From contig NZ_CP151792.1 in NCBI RefSeq assembly GCF_038446525.1, positions 2,418,001 through 2,482,000 on the forward strand: a stretch of 64,000 nt of DNA. The letters are read 5' to 3'. The translations under genes were made by a program, and so were the position numbers. The DNA is from Methanolobus sp. ZRKC5. Lineage in GTDB: Archaea > Halobacteriota > Methanosarcinia > Methanosarcinales > Methanosarcinaceae. The notes under the pieces are model-generated. The model saw nothing but the letters and a program-made list of their open reading frames with translations. It was not told the DNA's origin and did no database searches. Below, piece by piece: positions 25,492-35,642 of this stretch (its first letter is position 1; the number at the start of each line of letters is the position of its first letter).

Positions 25492-26722
25492 TATCTCTTT
25501 CAAATAGCAAACGCCACATATCTGCTTTTGTATCTGCTCTGTCTACATCCAATTCGGCTCCTGAACCCTGCACCTTAATTATTATGTCTTCTTTTTGAAG
25601 ATCAACACCAGTTATCATACTATTCATTCTGCTAAGATCCAGAGCATCTGCAATCCTCAGGATAGCTGCCATTTTAAGAATATCGTCCTGCATCTCAGCA
25701 GTTAATCGGGAAAACTTCTTTTTAGCAGACAATTTCAGCAGCTTGTTTTTGTCTATTTTTTTCTTGTGAAGGAACGTTGTCCATGGCAGGAACAGGCAAA
25801 GAGGATATGGAAGTTCCTCCGGACAGGAAGTGAGAAGGATGTCCCTTCCTACTTTGTGATGGGTTTTCATATCGGTCATGACACCTATGTCATGTACAAG
25901 AGCTGCAAACCTTAATGTTTGGCGCAGATTATCATTCAGATTGTGAATTGGTTTGAGAGCATCAAACAGTTTCAGGGAATTTTCTGCAACCTTTCGAGCA
26001 TGGTCCTGTTCAATATTGTATTCCTCGAACATATCCCTGAGAGGAGAATACACTATTTGCTTGTCTTTGGGAATGATCCCATAATCTATTATTTGAGCAT
26101 CATTTCGAATATTTTCCATGAACAGTGCAAAACCATTGTCAAATTTGGAACTAGTTCCAACAAGCAGACCCACATCATCCCTGAAGAACGAAGCTACCTG
26201 ATGAAGTTCAGCTTCATTCCCATCACCCACGAGCTCGACCTCAAGCTCAAGATAGCTATTTCTATTTTCATCGCAAGCGACAATTACATCATCAAAACTC
26301 AATTCCAAAATGTGTCTTTCTTTGTCGTAGGCCTGAAAGTCCGTCCTTTTGTGTTCCACAGTAAATAATGGAAATAGAGCACCTGAACCTATTATATTCA
26401 ATATCCGGTTTTTAAGGGCACATTCATCCCACTCTTTAACAGGAAGTTTCTTTGAAAGAGTGAATTCTGTTTCTTCCCTGATATGAATAAGAGAACTGGC
26501 ACTTTTCAGCGATTTGAGAGTATAGACTACCTTGTCTTTTTTTTCTCTGCACCTGAATGAGAAACCTGAAGCATATATTGCCATGTCCAGAGTATCAAGA
26601 TAAGTATCCCTGAATTCTTTAGGCACAGGATCTGAAACACTAAACCCAGCTATTGATCTTATACTCATGAGTTTATCAAAGACATCACGCTCTGAAACAA
26701 GGAACTTCGCTTCAATTTCCAT
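25469..26722 (-). CDS. CYTH domain-HD domain fusion protein
   Basis: A 417-residue protein. Residues 1-~190 form a CYTH/triphosphate-tunnel domain: the signature EIEAKF (ExExK) at residues 2-7, FRCREKKDKVVYTLK and late YLELEVELVG. Tunnel domains bind or hydrolyse triphosphates and short polyphosphate. Residues ~225-417 form an HD phosphohydrolase-like domain with ALVHDIGVMTDMKTHHKVG, similar in type to the C-terminal domain of long Ppx/GppA proteins. The local Ppx lacks that domain. The gene is convergent with PPK2, and their ends overlapped before the DUF4256 insertion. Activity is probably polyphosphate or nucleotide-phosphate hydrolysis; the exact substrate is unknown. Confidence 0.82.
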   Translation of the reverse strand: MEIEAKFLVSERDVFDKLMSIRSIAGFSVSDPVPKEFRDTYLDTLDMAIYASGFSFRCREKKDKVVYTLKSLKSASSLIHIREETEFTLSKKLPVKEWDECALKNRILNIIGSGALFPLFTVEHKRTDFQAYDKERHILELSFDDVIVACDENRNSYLELEVELVGDGNEAELHQVASFFRDDVGLLVGTSSKFDNGFALFMENIRNDAQIIDYGIIPKDKQIVYSPLRDMFEEYNIEQDHARKVAENSLKLFDALKPIHNLNDNLRQTLRFAALVHDIGVMTDMKTHHKVGRDILLTSCPEELPYPLCLFLPWTTFLHKKKIDKNKLLKLSAKKKFSRLTAEMQDDILKMAAILRIADALDLSRMNSMITGVDLQKEDIIIKVQGSGAELDVDRADTKADMWRLLFERDIYFREDY

Positions 26723-26758
26723 AAAAGAAATACTATGTCTTAAGTTAAAAGTTTTCTA

Positions 26759-27100
26759 TTAAAGAACAGGGTCATTTTTATGGAATATATAAGACCCTTC
26801 ACCAGTGCGTGAAAAACCCATCTTTTCCCAGAAGCCGACAGCTTTTGGTCTTACTCTGTCCGCAATGATAGTATTGAAGTGTTCTTTGAACATTTCTATC
26901 GTTTTACTGCCATAGTTATTTCCTTCGAATTCTGGAAAAATAATTATAGAATAAATGGTCAAAACATCATCATCTACTCTGCTCCGGGCCTTTCCAACCC
27001 TTTGGTCATTAAGATCGATATTCAGCCATCTGTAATCAGAACCTTTCATCGGCAGGAGAAGATCAAATGATAGCTCATGTGGCATGGTAAAGATATCCAT
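26759..27100 (-). CDS. GNAT-family acetyltransferase-like protein
   Basis: About 113 residues. TIYSIIIFPEFEGNNYGSKTIEMF resembles the acetyl-CoA-binding motif A of GNAT proteins (a degenerate R/Q-x-x-G-x-G/A), and KAVGFWEKMGFSRTGEG is the typical motif B ending. The substrate is unknown. The frame is open upstream into the CheR-like gene; I place the start after the CheR stop, at ATG 27100 (or 27085), without a strong ribosome site. It is the last gene of the CheR-like transcript. Confidence 0.65.
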   Translation of the reverse strand: MDIFTMPHELSFDLLLPMKGSDYRWLNIDLNDQRVGKARSRVDDDVLTIYSIIIFPEFEGNNYGSKTIEMFKEHFNTIIADRVRPKAVGFWEKMGFSRTGEGSYIFHKNDPVL

Positions 27101-27113
27101 CCAGTTACTGTGA

Positions 27114-27743
27114 TCAACCAACTTTTCGATATAGCTGTGCGTTTGCAACAACCGGCTCAAAGAATTTCTGCATTTGTGGAGGAACTTTCTGAGTTTGTTC
27201 AGTTGCAAAATAACCCCCATCCAAAGAATCATAGAACATCCTGAGGACTTCTATCTTTTTTTCGTCCTTAAAATGCAAAAGGACATTCTTGCAGAGAATG
27301 AGGTTAAAACCTGTCCTGACAGGTTTCAGATCCAAAAGATCATTTTTTGTGAACTCGACGCATTTCCTTATTTCTTTGGAAATCTGGAAGTTGCCAGGCT
27401 CATCTGTCGGTGAGAAATATTTGTTCAATATAGGCTCTGGTATCCTCTGAACCATTTCCCGGGGATATATGCCTTTTTTGATTATGTCCCCAAACAGGTT
27501 ACTATTATCTATATCAGTTGCATGTATCTTGACATTCCGGAAGGTCATACCCATATTCTCTCTCAATGTAATTGCCAGTGAGTAAGGTTCAGGACCCATA
27601 GCACAACCAGCATCCCATATGTGAATATAGTGTCTGCTTCGAAGTTCAGGAATTACATAGTCCCTGATCATTTCCAGTGTTTGCATATCCCTGAAAAAAT
27701 AAGTGAAAGCTATAATTATCCTCTCCTTTTGCCACACAGACAT
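27114..27743 (-). CDS. CheR-type methyltransferase lacking the N-terminal helical domain
   Basis: A 209-residue SAM-dependent methyltransferase of the CheR family, which methylates glutamates of chemoreceptors. The methyltransferase domain is complete: FFRD at the entry, SAM motif WDAGCAMGPEPYSLAI (GCAMGPEPY replaces the usual GCSTGEEPY), KIHATDID, YFSP, NLILCKNVLLHF. The usual ~70-residue N-terminal helical domain that binds receptors is missing; an AT-rich promoter-like sequence directly precedes the ATG, so this is not a start error. It lies next to cheW and an MCP gene on the same strand, 95 bp downstream of cheW. Confidence 0.78.
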   Translation of the reverse strand: MSVWQKERIIIAFTYFFRDMQTLEMIRDYVIPELRSRHYIHIWDAGCAMGPEPYSLAITLRENMGMTFRNVKIHATDIDNSNLFGDIIKKGIYPREMVQRIPEPILNKYFSPTDEPGNFQISKEIRKCVEFTKNDLLDLKPVRTGFNLILCKNVLLHFKDEKKIEVLRMFYDSLDGGYFATEQTQKVPPQMQKFFEPVVANAQLYRKVG

Positions 27744-27838
27744 AAAAAAATATATTTACAATTTCTTTCACAAAATGAAACTAATAATAGAACAAGTAAG
27801 AAATAGATAATAAAAAGAAAATATCGGTTGCCTGAATA

Positions 27839-28330
27839 TCAGGCAAGACTTGCGATATTTTCAACTTCTTTTTTGTTCAATACCTTAGCAAGGTCAAGAA
27901 GTATCAGAAGGCGATCATCCAATTTACCTACGCCCGTGATATATTGCTTGCTTACACTCGACGTGACAAGTTCAGGAGCGGGGTCGATGCTTGAAGCATT
28001 TATCCTCAATACTTCATTCACAGAATCAACTATCATACCCACGACATTGTCACCGATCTCAACGACAATTATACGTGAATGCTCATCTACATCCTTGGAA
28101 CTAAGATTGAAGCGCTTATCAAGATTTATAACCACAATGATCTTGCCACGAAGATTGATAACACCCTCTACATATTCTGGAGATTGTGGTATCTGTGTGA
28201 TCTCAGGCATCCTTATAATTTCCTGGACCTTCATGATCTCGACTCCAAATTCCTCACCACCTAGCTGGAAAACTACCATTTGTAACAGTTCATCGGTGGA
28301 ACCTGTTCCAGATATTAAATCATCTGCCAT
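27839..28330 (-). CDS. cheW: Chemotaxis coupling protein CheW
   Basis: A 163-residue CheW-domain protein that couples chemoreceptors to the kinase CheA. Family features are VFQLGGEEFGVEIMKVQEIIR, the conserved VEGVINLRGKIIVVINLDKRF and DSVNEVLRI. Fifteen extra polar residues precede the domain. It begins 17 bp after the upstream MCP gene, so the pair is co-transcribed and presumably dedicated to each other. No cheA, cheB or cheY is in the window. Confidence 0.93.
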   Translation of the reverse strand: MADDLISGTGSTDELLQMVVFQLGGEEFGVEIMKVQEIIRMPEITQIPQSPEYVEGVINLRGKIIVVINLDKRFNLSSKDVDEHSRIIVVEIGDNVVGMIVDSVNEVLRINASSIDPAPELVTSSVSKQYITGVGKLDDRLLILLDLAKVLNKKEVENIASLA

Positions 28331-28346
28331 ATTATATCACATTCCA

Positions 28347-31163
28347 TTAAACAAGAGCATGTTCCATTTTTTCAATTGATTCGGTTTTTTCTGAATTATC
28401 AGTCTGTCCACCTGACGTGGACGTGGAATCCAGTACAAATTTATCGACGACCACTTTCATTTCACCTGCAAGACTTGAGAGATCCTCTGCTGAATGTGAA
28501 AGTTCCTGCATTGTGGCACTTTGTTCCTGAACAGCAGCAGATGCTTCCTCAGTTCCGGCAGCCGATTCCTCGGAAATTGCACTGACCTCTTCTATTGAAG
28601 AAGTTACTTCTTCTATGGAAGCAGATTGTTCCTGTGCAGCAGCTGCAATATCCTGAACCATATTTGCTATCTGGTTACCTGCCTCTACTACATCTTTAAT
28701 GACTACTGCCACTTCGTTAAGAGCAGTTGCTCCGGTTTCAACCTCTACAGATCCCTGATTCATGGATGTAACTGCATTTTGAGTACCAACCTGAATTTCT
28801 GTGATCAGTGTTGCAATCTGTTTTGCGGCATTACCTGAATCCTCAGCAAGTTTTCTAACCTCATCTGCCACAACAGCAAATCCACGGCCATGCTCACCTG
28901 CACGTGCTGCTTCAATTGCTGCGTTGAGTGCAAGAAGGTTGGTCTGGTCTGCAACATTAGTGATAAGATTTACAATTTCACCTATCTGCTTGGACTTGCC
29001 ATCAAGTTCCATTATAACACTTGAAGACTCTGCAGATGCACTCTTTATGGATTCCATCTTGGCAAGAAGATCATTGGTTACAGAACCGAGGTTGTTTATC
29101 AGTTCGTTTGAATCCTTTGCATTTTCTGCTGCCTTCTGTGAGTTTGTAGCAACTTCCTGCACAGTCATGGTCATGTCCACCATTGCACGTGACACTTCTT
29201 CTGTCTTTGAGGCCTGGCTCTGAGCACCTCTTGAAATCTCAGATACTGTATCAGCTACCTGGTAAGATGAAGATGACATCTGCTCAACGGATGCAGACAT
29301 TTCTTCCGCTGTCGATGCAACGTTCCTTGAGCTGTCGTGAACCATGGAAACTACTTCATTTAATGACATTCTGGTGTTTTCGACACCATCAGTCAGGACT
29401 TTGAACTCGCCAACACCCTGAATTTGAACAGCTCTGCTAAGATCATTATTAGATATGGCTTCAAGAACATCGGAAGAATCTGCAATAATTGCCTGCAGGT
29501 TTTCTCCAAAATTATCAAGTGAATCAGAAAATACCTTAAAGTCACCTTTACTTGTGAAACTGAACCTCGCATCTAGTTCACCTTCGGAATAATCATTGAC
29601 TATGCGCATTGCCTCATTCAGAGGGGTCACAAGTGCATCTACAGCCTGGTTGACAGTGTTGATAGCATCATTAAAGCGTCCTTCGTAGATGGACCCATCA
29701 GCCCTGTAGTCAAGGTTTCCAGCCTCTGCAGCATTGCCAAGTTTAATGAACTCATCCACAATTCCTTCTATGTTGCTCATCATTGAGATATAACATGGGA
29801 TAAGTTCATCGTTGTCTGATCGCTTACCTACTTTCTTGAGTCCAGCAAGATCACTCAGATCACCTACAGCGATTTTCTTGTTCACGCCCATAACAGTCAG
29901 GATCCTGTCACGAATACCATTGGTGGCTGATGCCACTTCAGCGAATATCCCCTGATAATTACCTTCAACAGTTCTTGTATGGTCATTATTTTCTATCAAT
30001 TGCAAAACCTCATTGCTCTCTACAAGACCGGCAAGACCAGCAATACAGTCGTTGATGTTGTTCTTGATATGATTAAAATCACCCTTATATTCAGCAGTTA
30101 TTCTCTCAGGTACTTCTCCCCTAGATATCTGCTCAACATATTCAGCAGTCATGTTCAATGGGTTGATAACAGCATCAAAAGCATCGTTGACAGTCGTGAT
30201 AGCTTCGTTGAACAACCCCTGGAAATGTGATGCATCTGCCCTGTAGTCAAGCTTTCCGGTTTCAGCAGCATGACCTAGACTGATAAATTCATCTGCCATA
30301 CCCTTTACATTTTCCATCATTCCAATGGTATATGGAAGAAGTTTATCATTCTCAGAACGCTTGCCTACTGCTCTGTATTTTTCAAGATCGCTGAAATCTC
30401 CTTTGGTCATGTATTCAAAGGTACGCTGAATATTCTGAAGCCTCTTGCAAACTTCATTTACAGCATAGGCATTATCTTTGAATGTCCCATCGTACTGACC
30501 TTCAACACTTGTCTCAAAGTCGTTGACAGCCAGTTTAAGCAGAACATCAGTGCTCTCGTTAAGAGGCTTGGCGATGGAATCAAGTGTATTATTGAGATTC
30601 TCGATAATGGTCCTGAACTCTCCACCATGGCGGGAAGCATCAGCACGGACATCTACCTTGCCCTGAGAACCTGCTGTTGCGAGCATCTCTGAATCGACAA
30701 TCAAGGCATTGATAGCATCAACACAAATATTGAGATTGTTTTTAAGATCGTTGAAGCTACCCTTGAACTCCTTTGTTATCTTTGGCGGGATATCGCCATT
30801 TGAAAGGCGGGTTACATATTTGGAAGCTGCCATGAAAGGAATAACAATGGCATCTATCATTGAGTTGATACCTGTAACAAGTTCTTTAAAGTCACCTTCA
30901 AAGTTCTCAGGATCTGCACGAACATCAAGATGTCCTTCAACAGTAGAGTTTACAAGCAAAGTAATCTGTTCCGAGAGTTTTTCCTGTTGCTCTACCTCAT
31001 TCTTCCACCCTGTAGCTTTGTCCAGAAACGCATTCAATGCTTCTGACATCTCACCCTCTAATCCATTGGTCTGAGGACTCAACCTTGAATCTGAATTGCC
31101 ATTATCAATGGAAGTCAGAACATCAATTATCTCATTGTATAGTTTGTTATTTTTCCCTAGCAT
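28347..31163 (-). CDS. Soluble methyl-accepting chemotaxis protein with tandem HAMP-like repeats
   Basis: A 938-residue chemoreceptor with no membrane segment. The first ~590 residues hold at least five HAMP/helical-bundle-like repeats of the form LDYRADAS...F...[16 protein letters not shown], often with the linker [18 protein letters not shown]. The C-terminal signalling hairpin has the highly conserved tip [20 protein letters not shown] and [16 protein letters not shown], flanked by Ser/Gln/Glu methylation-helix sequence. It is likely a cytoplasmic sensor cluster component signalling through the adjacent CheW. I chose the start [12 protein letters not shown] at 31163, which matches the start of the broken paralogue (MLGMNDKL). 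Confidence 0.9.
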   Translation of the reverse strand: MLGKNNKLYNEIIDVLTSIDNGNSDSRLSPQTNGLEGEMSEALNAFLDKATGWKNEVEQQEKLSEQITLLVNSTVEGHLDVRADPENFEGDFKELVTGINSMIDAIVIPFMAASKYVTRLSNGDIPPKITKEFKGSFNDLKNNLNICVDAINALIVDSEMLATAGSQGKVDVRADASRHGGEFRTIIENLNNTLDSIAKPLNESTDVLLKLAVNDFETSVEGQYDGTFKDNAYAVNEVCKRLQNIQRTFEYMTKGDFSDLEKYRAVGKRSENDKLLPYTIGMMENVKGMADEFISLGHAAETGKLDYRADASHFQGLFNEAITTVNDAFDAVINPLNMTAEYVEQISRGEVPERITAEYKGDFNHIKNNINDCIAGLAGLVESNEVLQLIENNDHTRTVEGNYQGIFAEVASATNGIRDRILTVMGVNKKIAVGDLSDLAGLKKVGKRSDNDELIPCYISMMSNIEGIVDEFIKLGNAAEAGNLDYRADGSIYEGRFNDAINTVNQAVDALVTPLNEAMRIVNDYSEGELDARFSFTSKGDFKVFSDSLDNFGENLQAIIADSSDVLEAISNNDLSRAVQIQGVGEFKVLTDGVENTRMSLNEVVSMVHDSSRNVASTAEEMSASVEQMSSSSYQVADTVSEISRGAQSQASKTEEVSRAMVDMTMTVQEVATNSQKAAENAKDSNELINNLGSVTNDLLAKMESIKSASAESSSVIMELDGKSKQIGEIVNLITNVADQTNLLALNAAIEAARAGEHGRGFAVVADEVRKLAEDSGNAAKQIATLITEIQVGTQNAVTSMNQGSVEVETGATALNEVAVVIKDVVEAGNQIANMVQDIAAAAQEQSASIEEVTSSIEEVSAISEESAAGTEEASAAVQEQSATMQELSHSAEDLSSLAGEMKVVVDKFVLDSTSTSGGQTDNSEKTESIEKMEHALV

Positions 31164-31365
31164 GTTTTCACCCTGCCGTATCAAAATTGATGCTCGGCGT
31201 AAGTTTAACTTTTGCACATTTAGACCTATAAATTTGCATTCGAACATACAATTCTATATAATTATAATTAGGCTTATTTAAAGATAAACACGATATTATA
31301 AAAGTATACCTACACAAAATATATATGTACAAATATAAAATAAGATTGGGTAATAAAGAACTAAT

Positions 31366-32987
31366 GTAACTATTCAGCCTGACTGTTTTAATGATGCAAA
31401 AAACAATATACTATGGCTTCATTCTATGTGTTAAAAAATATTCAGTAAAATATCATAAAAAACGTCTATCAATCTGAGGGGATTTGTATAGACCGCGAAG
31501 AAATACTTGCAGTTTATGAAGCTGGTCCAGAAGCAGTAGTAGAACTTGTAACTCGATTACTTGGGATAATTGAACATCAATCTCTCCAAATTGCACAACT
31601 TGAAGAGCGTGTCAGGCATTTGGAAGAAATGCTTGAAAAGAATAGTCGCAACAGTAGCAAACCACCTTCTACTGATTCTTATGCACGGAATAAACCAACC
31701 GTTAAAAGTCAAAGAAAAAAGACCAATAAGCATGTAGGTGGTCAAAACGGTCATCCTGGTACTACATTAAGAATAAATGATGATCCGGATGAAGTTATTG
31801 TTCATCCTGTTAATCAATGCGTCAATTGTGGGAGATCGTTAGCTTCTGTTCCCTCTAACTATGAAAGAAGACAGGTCTTTGACATTCCTCCTATAACTAT
31901 CAATTGCATTGAACATCGTTGCGAGATTAAAACATGTCCCAAATGTTCTCATGTAAACAAAGCTCTTTTTCCAGATGGTGTAACTCAGCCGACTCAATAC
32001 GGTCATCGAGTTAAGTCATTTGCAGTTTATTTGCACACTTACCAATTACTTCCTTATCAGCGTGTTACCAAGTTGTTCTCTGATATTTTGGGATGCAAGA
32101 TAAGTCCTGCTACTTTGGTGAACACGGAACGTAGTTGTTTTGAGAAGCTTGGAGCTTTTGAAAATACAGTGAAACATCTCCTGAAAGAATCTCCTGTCAT
32201 CAATCTGGATGAAACAGGAATGAGAATAAATGCAGTTCGTAATTGGCTTCATGTGGCAGGTACAGACAAACTGACCTATTATTTTGCACATCGCAAAAGG
32301 GGCTCAGAAGCAATGGATGCTATGGGCATATTACCAGGTTACACTGGTGTTGCAACACATGATTTTTGGAAACCGTACAACAAATATGAATGTCAACATT
32401 CATTATGTAATGCACATTTATTACGAGAGTTAACTGGAGCTTCCGAAAACAGGGATCAACAGTGGCCAAAGATAATGAGTGATCTCTTGATATGCATTAA
32501 ACATCATGTTGATAATGATCTTTTAGATACTGAGCTAATTCAAAGGTTCAGTGAGGATTATGATCACATAACTTGTTTAGGAGTGAATGAAAATCCTCCT
32601 GATCCGGAATCAAATGTGCGGTCTAAAAAACGAGGACGTAAGAAGCAGACCACGGTAAAGAATTTGCTGGATAGGTTTATTGGCCATAAAGAGGATATCT
32701 TACGATTTATGTACGACCAAAACGTTCCGTTTGATAACAATCAGGCTGAAAGAGATATCAGAATGACGAAAGTACAGCAGAAGATATCAGGTACTTTCCG
32801 CAGTGAACAGGGTGCAAAAAATTTCTGCCGTATAAGAGGATACGTGTCTACTGTTAATAAGAATTCTGAATCTGTTATCGATGCAATTAGTGCAATATTT
32901 TATGGCAATTCATTTGTTCCAAAGTTGCAGAATTGATCGTGGATGAAGAAATCAGCTTGGTGGAAGTGAGCTAGGCTGAATAGTTAC
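31366..32987 (+). mobile_element. IS66-type insertion sequence (1622 bp, single transposase gene)
   Basis: Ends are inverted repeats GTAACTATTCAGCCT / AGGCTGAATAGTTAC, flanked by a perfect 8-bp target duplication GAACTAAT (31358-31365, 32988-32995), the size expected for IS66 elements. It lies between two chemoreceptor genes. The same ends are found on two 194-bp MITEs at 54335 and 55159. Confidence 0.92.
31488..32936 (+). CDS. IS66-family transposase (TnpC-like)
   Basis: From the first ATG (31620) the protein has 438 residues. The frame is open upstream and encodes the expected N-terminus DREEILAVYEAGPEAVVELV, beginning at ATA (31488) with GAGGGG six bases before it, so an AUA start is likely. 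Features are an N-terminal leucine-zipper-like helix, NSRNSSKPPSTD, a zinc-binding region (CVNCGR, CPKC), DDE elements INLDETGMRI and VATHDFWKPY, and the C-terminal FDNNQAERDIRMTKVQQKIS typical of IS66. It is apparently intact. Confidence 0.88.
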   Translation: MDREEILAVYEAGPEAVVELVTRLLGIIEHQSLQIAQLEERVRHLEEMLEKNSRNSSKPPSTDSYARNKPTVKSQRKKTNKHVGGQNGHPGTTLRINDDPDEVIVHPVNQCVNCGRSLASVPSNYERRQVFDIPPITINCIEHRCEIKTCPKCSHVNKALFPDGVTQPTQYGHRVKSFAVYLHTYQLLPYQRVTKLFSDILGCKISPATLVNTERSCFEKLGAFENTVKHLLKESPVINLDETGMRINAVRNWLHVAGTDKLTYYFAHRKRGSEAMDAMGILPGYTGVATHDFWKPYNKYECQHSLCNAHLLRELTGASENRDQQWPKIMSDLLICIKHHVDNDLLDTELIQRFSEDYDHITCLGVNENPPDPESNVRSKKRGRKKQTTVKNLLDRFIGHKEDILRFMYDQNVPFDNNQAERDIRMTKVQQKISGTFRSEQGAKNFCRIRGYVSTVNKNSESVIDAISAIFYGNSFVPKLQN

Positions 32988-33008
32988 GAACTAATAATGA
33001 AAAGATAT

Positions 33009-33046
33009 GGTGAGAATGATTACGCTATCATTCTCAATTACTCACC
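33009..33046 (-). terminator. Hairpin downstream of the broken MCP gene
   Basis: Perfect 9-bp stem GAGAATGAT/ATCATTCTC (33012-33020, 33027-33035), with an alternative outer pairing GGTGAG/CTCACC. It lies about 70 bp after the MCP stop on the minus strand, so a transcription stop or mRNA 3' stabiliser is plausible. Confidence 0.4.
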
Positions 33047-35642
33047 CAAGAGTACAGTGAACACATATTATATCACGCCATATAGTATAATATTCTACTA
33101 TACCAGATATAATCACACAAAAGCATGCTCTTTCTTTTCAATCTCCGGACCTCTTGCAGAACTGGCTACTTTCCCATCTGATCTTGAAGTGGAATCCAGT
33201 ATGAACTCATCGACAACTGCTTTCATGTCACCTGCAAGACTTGAGAGGTCTTCTGCTGAACGTGAAAGTTCCTGCATTGTTGCACTTTGTTCCTGAACAG
33301 CTGCAGATGCTTCTTCAGTTCCTGCGGCAGATTCCTCTGAGATAGCACTGACCTCTTCTATTGAAGAAGTGACCTCTTCTATGGAAGCAGACTGCTCCTG
33401 TGCAGCAGCGGCAATATCCTGAACCATACTTGCTACCATATTACCGGCATTTACTACCTGCCCTATGACAGAAGCTGCCTCATTAAGAGCATCTGCCCCG
33501 GTTTCCACTTCTACAGAACCCTGCTGCATAGATGTAACCGCATTGTGAGTACCTGCCTGAATGTCACCTATAAGTGTTGATATCTGTTTAGCAGCATTAC
33601 CTGACTCCTCAGCAAGTTTCCTCACTTCATCTGCAACAACAGCAAATCCACGACCATGCTCACCTGCACGCGCCGCTTCAATGGCTGCATTTAGCGCAAG
33701 AAGGTTAGTTTGGTCTGCAATGTTTGTGATAAGATTGACGATCTCACCGATCTGCTTTGACTTACCATCAAGTTCCATAATAACACCGGAAGACTCGGCA
33801 GATGCTTTCTTTATTGAATCCATCTTATCAAGAAGATCAGTGGCAATTGTACCAAGATTATTTATCAGATCATTGGACTACCTTGCATTTTGTGCTGCCT
33901 TCTGTGAATTCGTTGCAACTTCCTGCACCGTAAGAGTCATGTCCACCATTGCACGTGAGACTTCTTCTGTCTTTGAGGCCTGGTTCTGTGCTCCTCTTGA
34001 TATTTCAGATACAGTATCTGCTATCTGATAGGAGGAAGAGCTCACTTCTTCAACAGAGGCAGACATTTCCTCGGCAGTTGATGCTACATCCCTTGAATTA
34101 TTATGTACCATTGAAATCACACGATTCAATGATTTTCTGGTATCCTCTATTCCATCTGTCAGCGCCTTGAAATCACCAACGCCATCAATGCCTACAGGAT
34201 GAGAAAGATCATTTTCAGAAATTGCTGTAAGTACAGCACTTAGATCGGATATGAGGCTTTGCAAAGAATTACCGAATCCATTGAGAGTATCACCAAGTTC
34301 TTTGAAATCTCCACGGACATCTATTGTAAATCTTGCATTAAGGTCGCCGTATGCATAGGCATTTATGACTTTTGTAGCTTCGTTGAACGGATGAATGACA
34401 GCATCTAGACATCCATTAACGCCCTCTACGATTTTACGGAAATCACCATGATGTCTGGATGCATCGGCACGTGTGCTTAGCTGACCGTTGATTCCTGCCT
34501 GGGCCAAATTATTGGCATCTTCAACTAAAGCATTAATAGCATCGATGCAACCATTAAGATTATTCTTGATATCATTGAAGTCACCATAATATTCCTCCGT
34601 GATCTTATCAGGAATATCACCTTTGGAAATGTGATCCACGTATTCAGCAGCAACATTGAGTGGAGATATTACTGAATCAAGGGTGTTATTGACAGCTATC
34701 ATGATCTCATGGTTATTGCCCGTGAACTTATCTGCATCAGCCCTTACATCCAGTTTTCCTTTAACAGCTGCTTCTGCAAGGTTTAGGACTTCTTCGGTAA
34801 CACCTACCTCAGTAGTAAGGTCAAACACATACTCAAGCGCACCCACTACGTTGCCATCTGCATCTTTAAGTACTGTGGCGGTGTAGCGTATTGGCAAATC
34901 TCCCGAAGGAAGTCTTGCAACAGTATCACTCGTACAAACCTCGCCGGTCTTAATGCTTTTTGCAACCTGACAGTTCTCTGTATTACAGTGCGGAGTCTTG
35001 AAAAGATCGTAACATTTCTTGCCAGTACATGCCTCGGTAGTGCTTTTAAGTGCAGCAGCTCCGGCAGGATTAATGAACTTGACATTAAGGTCCGTATCCA
35101 TTGCCATGATTGGTGTTGGAATACTATTAAGATAGTCGACCTTGGTTCTTGCATCTGCTATTGCAGTCCTGATTTGAGTTTGGTCTGTGAATATTTCCAG
35201 ACAGCCGATAACTTTGCCCTGTCTGTCCTTAAGAGGTGCACCACTACATTCAAGATTAATATCCTGACCTCCAATGCTAGCTACACCCTCACTTTTTTCG
35301 TTGTTTCCAGATACCATTGCCATATGGCAGACACATGAATCAGTCCCACAGGCACTGGTTTTGTAAATGTCATGACACTTACGTTCAAGCATGTCACCTA
35401 AACTAAGACTCGCCACACCTGCTGCCTGATTATTGACATAGTTAATTGAGTAGTCATTATCAATTATCATAAATGGAACAGGGACATTATCGAGATGGCC
35501 CACAAGTGTATTGACAATATCATTCATTTCCTGTATCAGCTTGGCATACTCACCATTGAACTTCTCAGGGTTTGCGCGAACAGTGAGTTTTCCCTCAATT
35601 GCGGAATCTGCAAGGAAACTGGCTTCATCAAGGAGTGAATTA

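Noticed and set aside
33878-33880. Pyrrolysine codon in the chemoreceptor
   Set aside because: The gene is already broken by an insertion and the paralogue has Asp here; a decaying gene explains the TAG better than programmed pyrrolysine. No pyl gene is visible in the window.
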